A DNA stretch of 64,000 bases from Ovis canadensis (lineage: Eukaryota > Chordata > Mammalia > Artiodactyla > Bovidae): assembly GCF_042477335.2 (NCBI RefSeq), contig NC_091255.1, positions 48,400,501-48,464,500 on the forward strand. Direction: 5' to 3'. A model generated the notes under the pieces. The model worked only from the letters and a program-made list of their open reading frames with translations, searched no databases and was not told the DNA's origin. Shown here in pieces: positions 10,101-22,500 of this stretch; positions within the stretch are counted from its first letter, which is position 1; each line of letters begins with the position of its first letter. The position numbers and the translations under genes are program-made.

Positions 10101-13100
10101 TTTCCTTTCAATCCCCAAAGGCAGGTCATTCCTATAGCACTCTCTTATGGAGCACCCAGTGTATGCCAGGCCCCCCTGGTGGGGGTGGAATAAGGGTAAG
10201 ATCTAGCCTCAGCCCTGCTGGGGCCCTTCACCTCAAAGCATCTGGGAGAGGGGATTTGAAGGATGGATAAGAATTCAACAGGCAAGCCAGGCACGGAAGG
10301 GTATTCCAGGAAGAGGGAGGAGCAGGTGTGAGATCACAGGGGGTCTTCAGGGCTGCCTGGAGACTTGGCTTCCAGCGGAGGAGCTGAGGCAGAGACACCT
10401 GGTGGAGTAGGTGGGCCAGGTGGGGGTGTGGGGAGGGTCCCTTCCTCGCTAAGCCTTAGGATGCCTTCCCACCCCCAGCTCAGCTCCAGCTCTTCTGGCC
10501 TGGCCGGCCCCCTCCTCCCATGGAGGGAGAGAGGGAGGCTGGAAGGATGTGCTGAGAGCTCCTTTGTTGGGTTTAGTGAGCTCCCAACCACCGGCTGAGG
10601 TCAACAGGTGCAGCTGTCAGCCTGCCTGCCTCAGTTGGGGGCAGAGAGACTGAGGAGAGGAGAGGAGAGGGGATGCGGAGACACGGCAAGTGGGCACTGG
10701 GTGTAACTTTTGGAAGGCCTTCCAACCTGTGGGGATGTGGGGAAGGCCAGCCCCTGAAGGAGGCATGAGGGAGGAGGTGCCGTCTTCTCAGGAGAGAACA
10801 TGAGAAGTCTCTCTCCTCTGCACCCTGGGCTGAGTAGGGGGCAAGTGGACGTGAGAGGGAAGAACCACCCTTGGACTCTTGGTTGTGAGCAGGGTGGGGG
10901 GGTGGTGGTAAAGAGAACAGACCAGGGTGCTTCCCAGGCAGCCTCCCTTGGCCAGAAATGTGCCCCCCCCCCCCGCCCCGCCCCATGCCCACGGCCCCAT
11001 TGGGCTGCGACTTGGGAGGGTCTGAGTAGGGAGAAGCAGGGCCATGGGAGGGGGCCAGGAGAGGGGCTGTGCTGGGGACCTTGGAGCTTCCAAAAGGGAG
11101 ACTTGAGTTGGGGAGAGTTCAGGGTCCCAGAGCTGGAGACAGAGTGAGAAGGAGGTAGTCGGGAGGGAGAGGGGGGAAGACCCCAGAGAGCCCTGAGAGG
11201 CACGAGGCAGGCGAGGCACGCGGGAGGCTCTCACGGGGCGCTGCACAGGGCTGCACGCACCTATTGTCACTGCGGCTCACAAACTGAAGAACTGAACTCT
11301 CCTCCCCCGGCTGCTTGAGCTGGCACCTCCTCTCCCTCTTCCTCCTTTCCCCAACCCTCAGAGGACCCTTCTGAACTTCCAGGGCACTGTATGTTGTGGG
11401 TTTCGCCCCTTTCTGGGCAGAGGAAAGCCCCTGGCAGGGGATTTGTTGGGGGAGAAGCCTAGAGTCTGCAAGGAAGGGCGGACGCCGAGTCTTGGCTTGA
11501 AGGGGGCTCTCCAAGGCCGAGCTCTTGCACTTGGCTCAAGGTGAAGATTTGCTGAGTCCCCAAGGACAGGGCAGGGCAATTTATTGCACTTTTATTGCCT
11601 GGGTAGTTTGCCCAGAGTTAGCAGGAAGCACCGGGTGGAGGTCTGGGCCAGACGGGGCAGCAGGCAGGCACAATACACCCTCTGTGCCTGTCCCCGAGTT
11701 GGCAGGAGCGCCAGGCCCTGCTCCCTGTACAGGAGGTTTCCAGCCTGGATCTGCCCTCTCGGGCTTTCTGAGGGGAGGGGCTGCCTACGGATTAGGAAGC
11801 AGCTGCAGCAACCCCAGCCCCTAGCCCCTCAGCATCTGGTTTAGTAGCCCTAAAATCCCACCAGCTCCTGGCCCCCTGCTGCCTCTGCCCTGGCCACGCC
11901 TCCCAGGGTCCCCTTCACCCCTCCCTTTCTCCCAGAGTCCTCCAGCCCTGGCCTTTTTCTCTGAACCCCTTCGTCCTTTCCATCTTTTGGAAACTTCTCT
12001 CCAGCTGCCCACACTGTTCCCTTCCTAGGTCCTATCCCAGCAGGCCTTGGTGGTGTTGGGGGGGTGGGTGGTGGTTGCCGCTTTCTAGGTCACTGCACAG
12101 GGAGCTGAAGCTTGGGGATGTGGGTCAAGATTGTGGGGGCCCTGTCTGAGCAGGCTGCATCCCCAGGCAAGGACGTCACTGGCTGCAGACTGTTATGTCC
12201 TCAGTCTCAGAACTGTTCCTGCCTCTTAGAGCCTGGGGCAGGGGTGTGTGGAGTAACATCTATGATGGAGCGGTGCCAGGGAGTGGGGACCAAGCCCAGT
12301 ATGGGGTGGCAGGCAGGATCCGGGTGAGCAGTGAGCAGGCTGGGCACTCCCCTAGAAACTGAAAGGGACAAATGGCCCAGGGCCCGGCCCACCAGTCCAG
12401 TACCTTCTCCAGCGGCCATAGCTGGTAGACAAGCTCCCCAGCCAAGGAATGTTAAGCTGTTGCTGTGCCCGCCTGGTCTTGTCCAGCTTGGCACCCTATG
12501 GCGTGGGGAGATGCCTGGGGCTGGCCTCTGGGGCCCAGCATCTGTGGACAGCTTAAGAGCAAAACATGATCAAGAGTCTACCCCCTGCTGCTTCTGCCCT
12601 GGTCTGGCCCCCAGCAGGCTGACCAGCAGCCTGTAGTGTTTGAACTAGACCCCTGAGGGGGTGAGCTCTGCCCCAGGCCCCCAGGAAGGAGGCTGGGGGT
12701 TGGGCCGCATGCCTCTCCTGCGCCGTGGGCTGCTTCTCGGGCCTGGCTGACCTGTGCCTTCCCGGTCCGTCTGTGCCAGCTGTGCAGCGCATTGCTGAGT
12801 CTCACCTGCAGTCCATCAGCAATGTGGGTGAGAACCAGGCCTCGGAGGAGGAGGATGAGCTGGGGGAGCTGCGGGAACTGGGCTACCCGAGAGAGGAAGA
12901 GGAGGAGGAAGAGGAGGAGGATGAAGAGGAGGAGGAGGAGGACAGCCAGGCGGAAGTCCTGAAGGGCAGCAGGGGGTCTGGTAAGCGGAAGGGGCTGTGA
13001 AGCCAGAGTTTCACCAACCATGGGCTTGGGTGGGGTCCTCCTTGAGTGTCCTGGGACACCTCTCCCAGTTTACAATTTCTCCCACGTGTAAAGGGCCTTC

Positions 13101-14393
13101 TCACTCTTTCACCCTACAGGATGCCTCGCAGTCAGCCTTACCTGACACCTGGGCTATTCCCATCCTTGACTCTGTCCCTCTCCCTATCAGGTTTTTCCTA
13201 GTAATTCCTCTCTTCCCTAAGAATTAAGGCAAGGCTACATGAGGTTTGAGGCTAGACCCAAGAAAGGACTTCCCATCCATGGCCGTTGGGAGGTGTAAAG
13301 AGATGAGGGATAGAGGACTAAGAGTGTCCAGGGCCCCCATCGCCTACATTTCTGGATACAGGATGTGGTCTCTGCTGGGAGACATAGGACTGCTTGATTG
13401 ATTTCTCCAGGAACCTGTGATTCTCTCCCTCTTTTCTAATTTCCTAGGCTGGAGGTGAGAGGGTGCCCTCTAGTGTCTGGATGGAGAATCTAGGATTCAA
13501 GAACCAACCCCAACTGCCTGGGAAGAGAGAGGCCAGTGAAGGGCCTAAGAGCTACACAGAAGGCCTCAGAGCTAGACACCCCAGATCCCAAAATCTACAC
13601 AGCCGGGTCCCAAGACCCAAAGAATTCCTAGGCAGGAAGATCTCAGCCCCTCCCAGGGCTATTTTTCCCATGCCTGGCCACTTCTAACCCTCTGAATGCA
13701 CACTCTTCAGCTGGAAGAGTTGAATTGACTCCCACTGACACTCCCAGAACAGGTGAAGAGGAGGTGAGAGGAGACTGTTCTCTCAGGAAAGCAGCAAGGT
13801 AGTGGGTCAAATGGCAAGATGACCAAGGAACAAATATCAGTTGCCACCCAGCCTGGAGCAGCTCCTAGGTGCTGGCACTGGGTGTTAACTATTATCTTAT
13901 TTAAGGCAGTCTACAGAACTTCCCTCCTACCAGCCCCTTCGGAGAGGTAACAATGACTTATCTAGGACATGCGGTTAGTCACTGGAGGCACTGTCTTAGT
14001 CCAGTGCTCACTCCACTACACTGTGACACCCTCAGAAAGCTTAGTCTCAGCCAGCAGCTGGACTTGGCTCATGTTCTAGGACAGCCAGCTGGATACTCAG
14101 AGCTCGTGTTTTTATCCCTTCTTTCCTGTCCCCAGCTGGGCAGAAGACAACTTATGGCCAAGGTCTGGAGGGTCCCTGGGAGCGCCCGCCTCCTCTGGAT
14201 GGGCCCCAGAGAGACGGAAGCTCTGAGGACCAAGTGGAAGACCCAGCATTGAATGGTGAGACTTGGGAGTTGGGGGCTGAGGAGGCAGGGCTGGGATCTT
14301 GGTGGGCATGGCCAGGCCCTAAGTCCCTCTGCTTGCTTTGCAGAACCTGGGGAGGAGCCACAGCGCCCTGCCCACCCTGAGCCTGGCACATAG
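7119..14393 (+). CDS. PPP1R1B: DARPP-32, dopamine- and cAMP-regulated phosphoprotein (7 coding exons)
   Basis: Coding exons: 7119-7199, 8835-8895, 9169-9191, 9594-9669, 12780-12980, 14136-14255, 14344-14393; the total is 612 nt, 203 residues. All joins keep frame at GT-AG sites. The N-terminus carries the KKIQF PP1-docking motif (residues 7-11) and RRRRPTP, with Thr34, the PKA site that turns the protein into a PP1 inhibitor. Thr75 in TPP is the Cdk5 site that makes it a PKA inhibitor. Ser102 before EEE is the CK2 site, and Ser136 after the acidic run is the CK1 site (Ser137 in rat). Residues 119-135 are all acidic. Met37 is present, so the truncated t-DARPP form lacking Thr34 is possible. 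The protein is cytosolic and abundant in striatal medium spiny neurons. Introns 1 (1.6 kb) and 4 (3.1 kb) show no coding signal. Confidence 0.97.
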
Positions 14394-15106
14394 GCACCCA
14401 GCCCTACATCTCCTGGAAGGAAGTGGGAGGAGGCATTGATGTTCTCCAGAAATCCATTCTGTTCACACCCGATTTTGTACCCTGCTTCTCACTTGCTAGG
14501 GCTGCGGCTTCTGACTTTTAGAAGACTAAGGCTGGTCTGTGTTTGCTTGTCTGCCCAACTTCGGCTGATGCCCAGAGTCCCTGGGCACTTGCTGCCTGAT
14601 GCCTGCCCCTGCCAGTCATTCCCCCACACACCCAGCGGGAGGTGGGATGGGAGAGCTTGCATTGGGAGATCCAGTAAATGGGGGACAAAGATCCATCCTT
14701 CACAATTCTACTCCCTAGACCCTCTCCCCTGGGCATAGGAAACCCACAGGGCAGGACCCTAAGATCTGGGCAAAAGGGATACTGAGAACTTGTAAGTGCC
14801 CATAGATCTTTCTCCATTCCCTGGGCAATTCCAAGTCATCATCCCTTCACTGCCTTCTACCAGGGCCCAGAATTCAGGCCTCAGCTTTTGGTAAATCTTC
14901 CCCTTATCACCTGCTCCCCAGCCTGGGTGCCTGGAAGATGGACTGGCAGAGACTGCTTTGTCGCATTTTATGTGTGCTTTGATGCCAGGAATGTCGCCTA
15001 GTATAATAAGTCCTTAGGGGGGCACATGGTGGGGGAGCCAAGCTCTCCTTGTCCTCCAGCTGCTCTGTCCCCTTCCCCTCTTCCCTGACTCCCGGCCTGA
15101 ACCTGT

Positions 15107-15112
15107 AATAAA
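15107..15112 (+). terminator. PPP1R1B: PPP1R1B poly(A) signal
   Basis: Canonical AATAAA, 714 bases after the stop codon and followed by a GT/T-rich stretch ('tgtgctgagacttctctttc'). The mRNA should end near 15125-15135. The 3' UTR would be about 0.73 kb. Confidence 0.85.
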
Positions 15113-15134
15113 TCTTTGTAAATAACTGTGCTGA

Positions 15135-15524
15135 GACTTCTCTTTCAGGGGAAAGGAGAGGGAGGAGGTAACAGGTTTCCCTGTGTGGTGGTCATCCAAG
15201 AGTCAGGTCCTCGACCCTTAGTGTCCAGTCCTCTAACTTGGAGCCTTGACTGCAGACAAGCTCCAAACCCTCTTGGGAAAGACCTTAGGAGTTCTAGATC
15301 CCGCTAAGGATGGCTGAAAGAGGGTGGGGGAGAGGAGTCCTTCAAGAGTAAAAGAAATCCTACAAAGGACCCGTCCCCACCCCGCTCCCCACAGGCCTCC
15401 CCTGGGGAAGATCCTTTTTTCTCCATAGTGCCAGGCTTTCGTGACCCAACAAGGATGATGTCTCTGGGCTTCTTTCCAATTCCCCCTACCGTTAGGAAGC
15501 TCTTTTCAAGCCTAACTTTGGCTT
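15135..15524. other. Short intergenic gap between PPP1R1B and STARD3
   Basis: Only about 0.4 kb separates the PPP1R1B poly(A) site from the STARD3 promoter. I see no gene or repeat in it. Confidence 0.7.
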
Positions 15525-15754
15525 CAGTCCCCACTTCCGGACTTTGGGGGGTGGGGCCCGAGGGCTTGGGGGCGGGGCTGAGGAGAAGGGGCGGGGCTGC
15601 AGGCCTACGCACGTCCCGGATCGCTCTCGGGGGCGGACTCAGTGGCGGAAGTGGCGTCGGGAGATCCCTTTCCGCTCGGAGGCGCTGCTGGGGCGGCGGA
15701 GTCAGGTTGCGGTTGCGGGTAGGAAGAGCTGGGGTCGTGGCTGACATGGAGCAG
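15525..15754 (+). promoter_or_regulatory. STARD3: STARD3 promoter and probable noncoding exon 1
   Basis: TATA-less, CpG-rich promoter. Two GC boxes (15568-15578 and 15588-15598) lie between two ETS-type sites, CACTTCCGG (15532-15540) and GCGGAAGTG (15645-15653). A consensus donor CAG|GTGGGT at 15754/15755 would end a noncoding first exon. The next acceptor in register with the known gene structure is at 28360, leaving a 12.6 kb first intron as in other mammals, where coding starts in exon 2. An ATG at 15746 lies nine bases before the donor. The exon 1 start is not visible, and the donor call rests on consensus and gene structure only. Confidence 0.65.
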
Positions 15755-16440
15755 GTGGGTCCGCAAGAGGTCACTGGGACCAGGTGGTGGTACGAGAGCT
15801 ACGTCTTGCCAGCGGATCCCGTCTCCCTAGCGGGTGTCCGTTCCTGGTTCCGTCCGACCCTTCCCACACCCCCTGCGCCCCACGTTCCGCCCCCTTCCTC
15901 AGCTCCACCCCGCGCGAGGTTCAGGGGTCTTCGGCGCTGACAGTCCGCGGCCCCGCCCACTCGAAAGAGTCCGGGAAGGGCGCTCCGGATCGCCCTCCAT
16001 AGCTTTTCTTTTCACTGTGAGGGGGTGGTGTCTGGGTATTAAGAGCAAGAACTGGTTATGGGGAGGTGTCAGGGTTAAGAATGAGCAGGAAAATATCTGC
16101 AAGTTCCTGTAGGTCTCCGTCTCACTGTCATCCGGGCTCCCTCAACTTCCTTTGGAAATGGCAATGAATGACTTCTTAATGGACATCAGGAGGGCTCTTG
16201 GATATCTTTCTTGAGTTCTTAAAGGTGCATAACACGAGTGACACTAACCCGTAATTGAAATAGTGGATATGTGCCCCTTCCCCCCCTTTTGGCTTCCTCC
16301 GCGTCAGCATCCCCTTATTTTCTTCCCACTCCTCTGACTGCAGAAGTACCGTTTCACAGTCTCCTCTTGCCCCAGCCCGTTACTCTGTACACTGAATCTG
16401 AATGGTCCCGTCTACTCTCATGGTTTCAGCTTTGCGTCCC

Positions 16441-16638
16441 TGTGTTCAGTGGCTCAGTCGTGTGTAACTGTGACCTCTTGGACTGTAGTTCTCCAGGCTC
16501 CTCTGTCAATGGGGTTATCCCAGCAAGAATACTGGAGTGGGTTGTCATTTCCTCCTCGAGGGACCGAACCTGAGTGTCCTGCGGCTCCTGTATTGGCAGG
16601 CGGATTCTTCTTTACCACTGAGCCACCTGGGAAGCCTA
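16441..16638 (-). mobile_element. Bov-tA SINE
   Basis: Reverse copy with 'cagtggctcagtcgtgtg', 'agcaagaatactggagtggg', and the reversed head 'ttaccactgagccacctggg'. It is more diverged than the other copies. Confidence 0.82.
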
Positions 16639-17394
16639 GCTTCAACTTTAGGGTACCAAAAAGGCACCCAGATCTCTAGCTTCAGCCAAGCCCCTCCCTG
16701 GAGCCTCAGGCTTGGCCATCCAGCTACCAGTTGGATGGCTCTCCTTCAGCTGCCACTCAGTCTGTCTGAAGTTGAACTACCCCATCCTAGCCAGAAACCT
16801 GAGAATTATCTTATACTTCCTCTTCTTTCTCAGTTCTCATATCTAAGAGGTGACCTAGTCCAGTAACTTCCTTAAAATGCTTCGCACCTGGTCCCATGCC
16901 TCTGGCCCTGTTGTCAGCACCCTTGTTGATATGTTTCTGACCAGGATTATTGCGGTGACTTTGCAGGAACTTCCAGTTCACGGCCGCCTGCAACCCAGTC
17001 TTCCAACTGTAACTCTTGTGGTCCTTGAAAAAGATGTCTCATAACGTCACTTCCTTGCTTAAAACCCTTGAATGGTTTCCCAGTCCCTATGGGAAAGGCT
17101 GAATCTTTAGCACAGATTACACGGCTCTCTTTCCTACCCTATGTGTACCCTGAGGTCCAATAATATGACATTGCAGGATGCGCTTGCCTACACCTTGCCA
17201 TTTTGTGTCTCCATGGCTTTGCAGGCACCAGCCCCACTGCCTAGAAAGTCCCTTCTCCTCTTAGCTGCTGTCTACCTTCTACTTGACCTTTAGTGCTCTG
17301 CTCAGGCAGCATCACCTCTGGATCACCGCCCCTGCCCAAGGCTAAATATTGTCCCATCTGAGTCCCTGCAGCACCCTGTCCATAATAGCGTGAT

Positions 17395-17605
17395 GATGGA
17401 GGATACAGACTCCTGAACTGGACTTCCTGGGTCGCAGGACTATTATGATATTGATGAAGGCAGTGCTTCAGTTTTGTTTGTCAAATGGAGATAGTTCTGT
17501 GCCTATCTGGTACAGTTATCATGAGGATTAAATGAAATAGTGTATGTTTAGGGCTTAAAACAGTGAGCACAGGCGTGCTCAGTAAATGAGTGTTAACTAT
17601 TATTA
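17395..17605 (+). repeat. MIR-type SINE
   Basis: Forward MIR pattern with 'gatacagactcctgaactgg', 'tcagttttgtttgtcaaatg', 'atgaggattaaatgaaatag' and 'gtgctcagtaaatgagtg'. Edges are approximate. Confidence 0.6.
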
Positions 17606-17851
17606 CTGTTTACATAAGAAGGATAAAGAACAGTGATTCTGACTTTTAATTTTATCAACTGCTGAGAACAGTTGATGTGGCTTCTCATTCTGTCTCAGAG
17701 CTCCAAAGCCTGACTCTTTGTCAGTAAATAAAATGCTGGGGTAGAGGGCATTAGGGGCAGGATCTGGGTTTGACTGGTGAGGATTCAAAACAGTAGAAGA
17801 CCTAGATACCATGCCATTCTGCTCAGGAAATGAATCTGGAAATGGATAAAT

Positions 17852-18078
17852 GTTAGAGGCCAAGCTGTTGGCTCAGAGATTAAAGCGTCTGCCTCCAATG
17901 AGGGAGACCCGAGTCTGATCCCTGGGTTGGGAAGATCCCCTGGAGAAGGAAATGGCAACCCACTCCAGTACTCTTGCCTGGAGAATCCCATGGATGGAGG
18001 AGCCTAGTAGGCTACAGTCCACGGGGTCGCAAAGAGTCGGACATGACTGAGCAACTTCACTTTTGCTTTCACTTTCAA
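17852..18078 (+). mobile_element. Bov-tA SINE
   Basis: Forward copy: diverged tRNA-like head 'ttggctcagagattaaagcg', 'gatccctgggttgggaagat', 'ggcaacccactccagtact', 'gggtcgcaaagagtcggac', and a tail of 'cttcacttttgctttcac'. Head and tail are both present. Confidence 0.9.
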
Positions 18079-19424
18079 GCATGAGTTCTAGAGAAATGTA
18101 CACAGAACTCTGGGAACCCAAGGAAGAAAAAGGCCAAGAGTGACTTTCCAGAGGAGCTGACAGTTAGGGGCCCTCAATGAGAGAATGAGTACCAGCGGGA
18201 GGCAGAGACCAGGGTGGGCTCAAAGAAAGGAAAGCTGTATCCTCCAGTTGAAGAGCTCCTTCAGGGGAGGGGGCTGAGGTGGGCATGAGGGCAGATTCCT
18301 TTCTTCACCTGGCCACGAAGAAGTATCCCCTTAGATTAGGAACCTGCAGAGACCATGCCCTGGGGAGGTCTGGAGGCTTGGTACCCAAGTTTGAGGGCAG
18401 GGCCCTAGGGGTAAGGTCAGCACGCATGCCTGTGGGCTGGACCTGTGTTATAAGCCAGATTCTGGGCTTCTGTTCAAGCCCGGAGTGCCCATCTTCCTTG
18501 CCTCCGGCTGATAGATGCAGAAGCCTGGGTCAGATGGCTCCTCCTCCCTGTGGCTTTCCCGACCTCCCCAACTCTAGCCTGGGTCAGATGCTCCTTTCTC
18601 TGGGAGCCCACAGTCCTTTGTTCATCCCTCCCTGAAAGTGCTGATCGCAGCGTGGCACTCTGCCTTTATCTGTCAGCCTCCCTTCCCAGACCCGGACCCC
18701 CTGAGTGAATAACCCCAGGGACCAACACAGTGGCTGGCATGCTGTAGGCTCTCAGTTTACCTGCTGTGGTAAACCGAGCTCTCCGACACTCAGACTTGTT
18801 TAGGGGAAAGGGTGTGGGTGAGACCAGAAATTCTGTACATTTGACAGCTCACGCTTGTTGCATTCAACGACAGAGATTGTTGTCCCCATTTTACAGACAG
18901 AGAAGCTGAGACTTGGGAGGTGAGGTCAGGTTCACTCAGCAGGAACTGTCTTCTGACTGCTGGTCTACAATCATGTCCCAGAAACTGCCCTGGGCTCCCA
19001 GTCCCCAAAGGGACAGCTGCCACATCAGTGGGACAAGGGACAAGGGAGGTATACCATCCTGCCTGTTGTATGCTTTTCTGAGCTTTTTCTGCCTGGGAAG
19101 GGGCTGGTCAGGGCCAGTGCTGGGAAGAGTCTGTTCTGAACCACGCCCACCCCTGCAGGGCCTTCTGTCATCTAGGCTCATAGGACTGAGATTGCCCTGG
19201 AAGATGGACCAGCCCTTTCCAAACTGACCTTGAGAACTCAACCTCATTAGTCCTGTTTTATCCAACAGCACTGAGGGGTGGGGTGGGGCCTGACTCACCA
19301 GCCCTTGAGTAGGCTGGGGTTATAGAGTCACAGAGCTAGGGACATCTCTGACATTTAATAGGGCCTGGCATGTGGAGGGAGCTGAAGCGCTGAGTAGATC
19401 TCAGTTTGATAGGATTTTCCAGTA

Positions 19425-19650
19425 AGTGAAAGTGAAAGAAAGTGAAAGTGAAGTGGATCAGTGTGTCCGACTCTTTGCGACCCCATGGACTGTAGCCTAC
19501 CAGGCTCCTCTGTCCATGGAATTCTCCAGGCCAGAATACTGGAGTGGGTAGCCTTTCCCTTCTCCAGGGGATCTTCCCAACCCGGGGATCAAACCTAGGT
19601 CTCCCACATTGCAGGTGGATTCTTTACCAGCTGAGCCGCAAGGAAAGCCC
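19425..19650 (-). mobile_element. Bov-tA SINE
   Basis: Reverse copy beginning with a GTGAAA-repeat tail (19425-19453), then 'tgtccgactctttgcgaccc' and ending in the reversed tRNA-like head 'accagctgagccgcaagg'. Nearly full length. Confidence 0.9.
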
Positions 19651-20114
19651 TGTAAACTGTACTTCAGAGCCTCCTGGGCTAGGGCAGTGTGGGAGCGTCC
19701 CGTGATGAGTACGGTTTCTCTTTTGGCTTGACTGGGGCCTGTTCACTTCCTCAGAAGGAAAAGGGAAAGAGCCCGGCTTGGCCTCTGAGATCTTACTTGT
19801 CACTGCTGCTGTGTCCTGGGCTCTCTAGGGACACAGTTCCCTGCTTCTCCAGGGAACTTCCCAAGCCCTCTGGTGGGGCAGAGTAGGGACCGGGAAGCCA
19901 ACTGTGCCGAGGCTGATGGCATAGGCCACCGATCCCTGAACTACAGGAGAGCCTAATATGTATCATCCTGGGGCAGCTCCCTGAGATCAGGGCCCATCCT
20001 GCCATCCAGCAGTACTGATGGACCCTCAGTTTGGGCAGAGTGCCGTGCTGCATGTGCCTGACGCAGGGCCCTGCCTCTAACACTGTTCCCATGGCCGCCG
20101 ATGGTAGTCATAGC

Positions 20115-20300
20115 TGCTGTTAATTAAACACAGGCACATTGCAGCTGTCATTTCTAATTCTTTCAATAGCTCTGTGATGTGGGCACTCTACCATCCCCGT
20201 TTTACAGATGAGAAGACTGAGTTTCAGAGAGACTCAAAGGCACACAGTATAATAAAGAATGGCCTTTGGCTTTTGACTCCAGGTCTCCTGACCAACCCCC
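20115..20300 (-). repeat. MIR-type SINE
   Basis: Reversed MIR layout with 'tgtgatgtgggcactctacc', 'ccgttttacagatgagaaga', 'tcaaaggcacacagtataat' and 'gactccaggtctcctgacc'. Confidence 0.6.
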
Positions 20301-22124
20301 AAATCTGTGCCCTTTCCCTTATTCCAGGGTGGTCCACAGGCCAGTGAACCTACTTGACGTGTGCATGGCCAAACACTGTGACCTGGGCCTCAAGGGCTGG
20401 AGGAGAGATGAGTTTGAGGTTCAAGTCTAGGGTTGTGGGGATTGAAGGGCTGAGCCAGGGTCCCGAGATCTGGGCTTGGGGAAGCCTGCGCTGAGAGTGA
20501 GGTTTGTCCAGGAGGCAACGTTTGAACTGGTCTCTAAAGAGTTAAGAGTGTCCCCCCCCCACCCCACCCCTGGGGAACTGGAGGCGTGAAGGGAGACCAA
20601 GTGGCCATGGGGTGTCCTGGGAACAGCCAGTGTCTGGAGAGTATTGGGGGAGGGGTGTCAGTCCCGTCACAAGAGAGGAGTGGCTATCCTAGGGGTTTAA
20701 ACCTGCCCCCAGGCCTGTCCCTGTGAGTCTGGGCTCAGAGGAGAGGAGGGGAGCAGCCACCCTGCCTGAGGCTGCCTGGGAAACCAGTCCTCCCCCTTGC
20801 CTGCTGGTGGAGGAAGGGCCCGGGCTCTGGGTAACATGAGACTCCAACTGAGGGTGGAGTCCAGTCCAGCAGAGGCTGGTCCAGTGGGGCCGCTCCTCCA
20901 GGATTGGGTGTGAGTGTGTGCAGGAGCACCTGTACATGTGACGCTGCGGGCGTTCAGCACACTTCCTCAGTATTTGCTGTGAGACTGGTGCTGGAACCGG
21001 ACAAGCGGCCGTGAGCAGGCAGGGTGTCCCTGATCCAGTGGGAGAAGACAGGCAGGAAGCAGACCAGTAAACGTATAATGTCTGCGGTGATGGGTGCTGT
21101 CAAGAAGGAAGCAGGGTGAGGGGATACAGGATGTGGCTGAATGGAGGGTTCAGGGAAAGCCTCTCCAGAGGGAGGGAACATTGCAGAGACCAAGGGGAGG
21201 AAATCCAGACACGACAGCAGGAGCAAGGGTCCTGGGGTAGGAGCGTGCTGGACGCGTCCACAGAGCAGTGTGGCTGGAGCGGAAGGTACCAGGGGAAGAG
21301 GAGGCTTGTAGGCCAGGGCAGGGACTTTGGCCTTTACTGTGGGGGAGCTGGAGGCTGTTGGAAGTTTGGGATGTCAAGGAGGTGCAGCCTGACGTTTACT
21401 GGGGTTTCTCTGTCTGCTGTGTTGAGAACAGACTTGGGACCAGGGCAAGGAGGCAGTCAGGAAGCTGTAGCAAATGTGAGATGGTGGCTCAGGCAGGGTG
21501 CTGTTAGTGGTGAGCAGCAGCGGACACTGGCTAGACTTGGAAGGATTTGTTCATGGTTCGGGTGTGGAGGGGAAGGCGCTGAGCTCTCTACAGGCTCTGG
21601 GGTCTTTTGACACCTCGCTCCCCACAGGCCCTGAAGGTGGCCACATTTGGGTTTAGCCCAGCACTGGGGGAAGCCCACGTGCCCCTGGGGTCGGCTCCGC
21701 CCTGTCCAGGGCAGGCTGTGGGCAGGCCTCTCCAAGCTCCAGTCTTGTCATTTCCACAGCTCCCGGCAACGGACGCCAGGAGTGAAGGAGAGGATGTCTG
21801 CAGGGGGCCGGCCGGGGCCACTGCCAGCCGGATTGCTTTCTCCTGGCCCGTCTGGGTGGTGTGCGGCCTCTTTGGTCTGCTGTCCTCCTTCCCTGAGCCA
21901 GCTTCCTCCCAGGCTGGCCAGTGGCAGAATACAACCCGAGGCCAGCCTCTTCCGCACCCAGAGCCTCTGTCTCCTGCCCATCTGTGGATTCTCCATTAAC
22001 CTGGGCATCATCAGAGTCTCAATCCAGAGCAACCCCAGCCCTGGCCTGCAGCCATCCCACAGAGGCTGAACTCGAGACTGTTTCCACCTAAGATAAGACA
22101 GGGGCCACGTTAGCTAGCCCTTCC

Positions 22125-22280
22125 ACAGCAGTCACTCTTTGTCGGGGACTGTTCTGGGTCCTTACGTGTAATAAGTCGCCTAAACCTTATAATACCTCTA
22201 AGAAGTAGATACTACCATTATCCCATTTTATAGAGGGGAAAACCGAGGCACAGAAAGGTTCAGTGACTAGTAAGGTGGGA
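22125..22280 (-). repeat. MIR-type SINE
   Basis: Reversed MIR layout: 'ccttataatacctctaagaa', 'atcccattttatagagggg', 'cgaggcacagaaaggttcag'. A Bov-tA copy begins at its right end. Confidence 0.6.
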
Positions 22281-22286
22281 ATCCGG

Positions 22287-22500
22287 GCTTCCCCAGTGGC
22301 TCAGCCGTAAAGAACCCACCTGCAATGCAGGAGTCGCAGGAGACCCAGGTTCAGTTCCTGGGTGGGGACCATCCCCTGGAGGAGGACGTGACAACTACTC
22401 CAGTATTCTTGCCTGGAGAATCCCATGGACAGGGGAGTGTGGCATGCTGCAGTCCACAGGGTTGCAAAGAGTTGGACATGACTGAAGCGACAGCATGCTC
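22287..22500 (+). mobile_element. Bov-tA SINE
   Basis: Forward copy with head 'gggcttccccagtggctcag', 'ctgcaatgcaggagtcgcag', body 'ctccagtattcttgcctgga' and tail 'agagttggacatgactgaag'. It abuts or interrupts the MIR element on its left. Confidence 0.9.

Noticed and set aside
17852-18078. tRNA-like sequence with a possible B box (and the same in other Bov-tA copies)
   Set aside because: These are tRNA-derived SINE heads. The acceptor stem and anticodon arm do not fold into a working tRNA, and the rest of the SINE follows.
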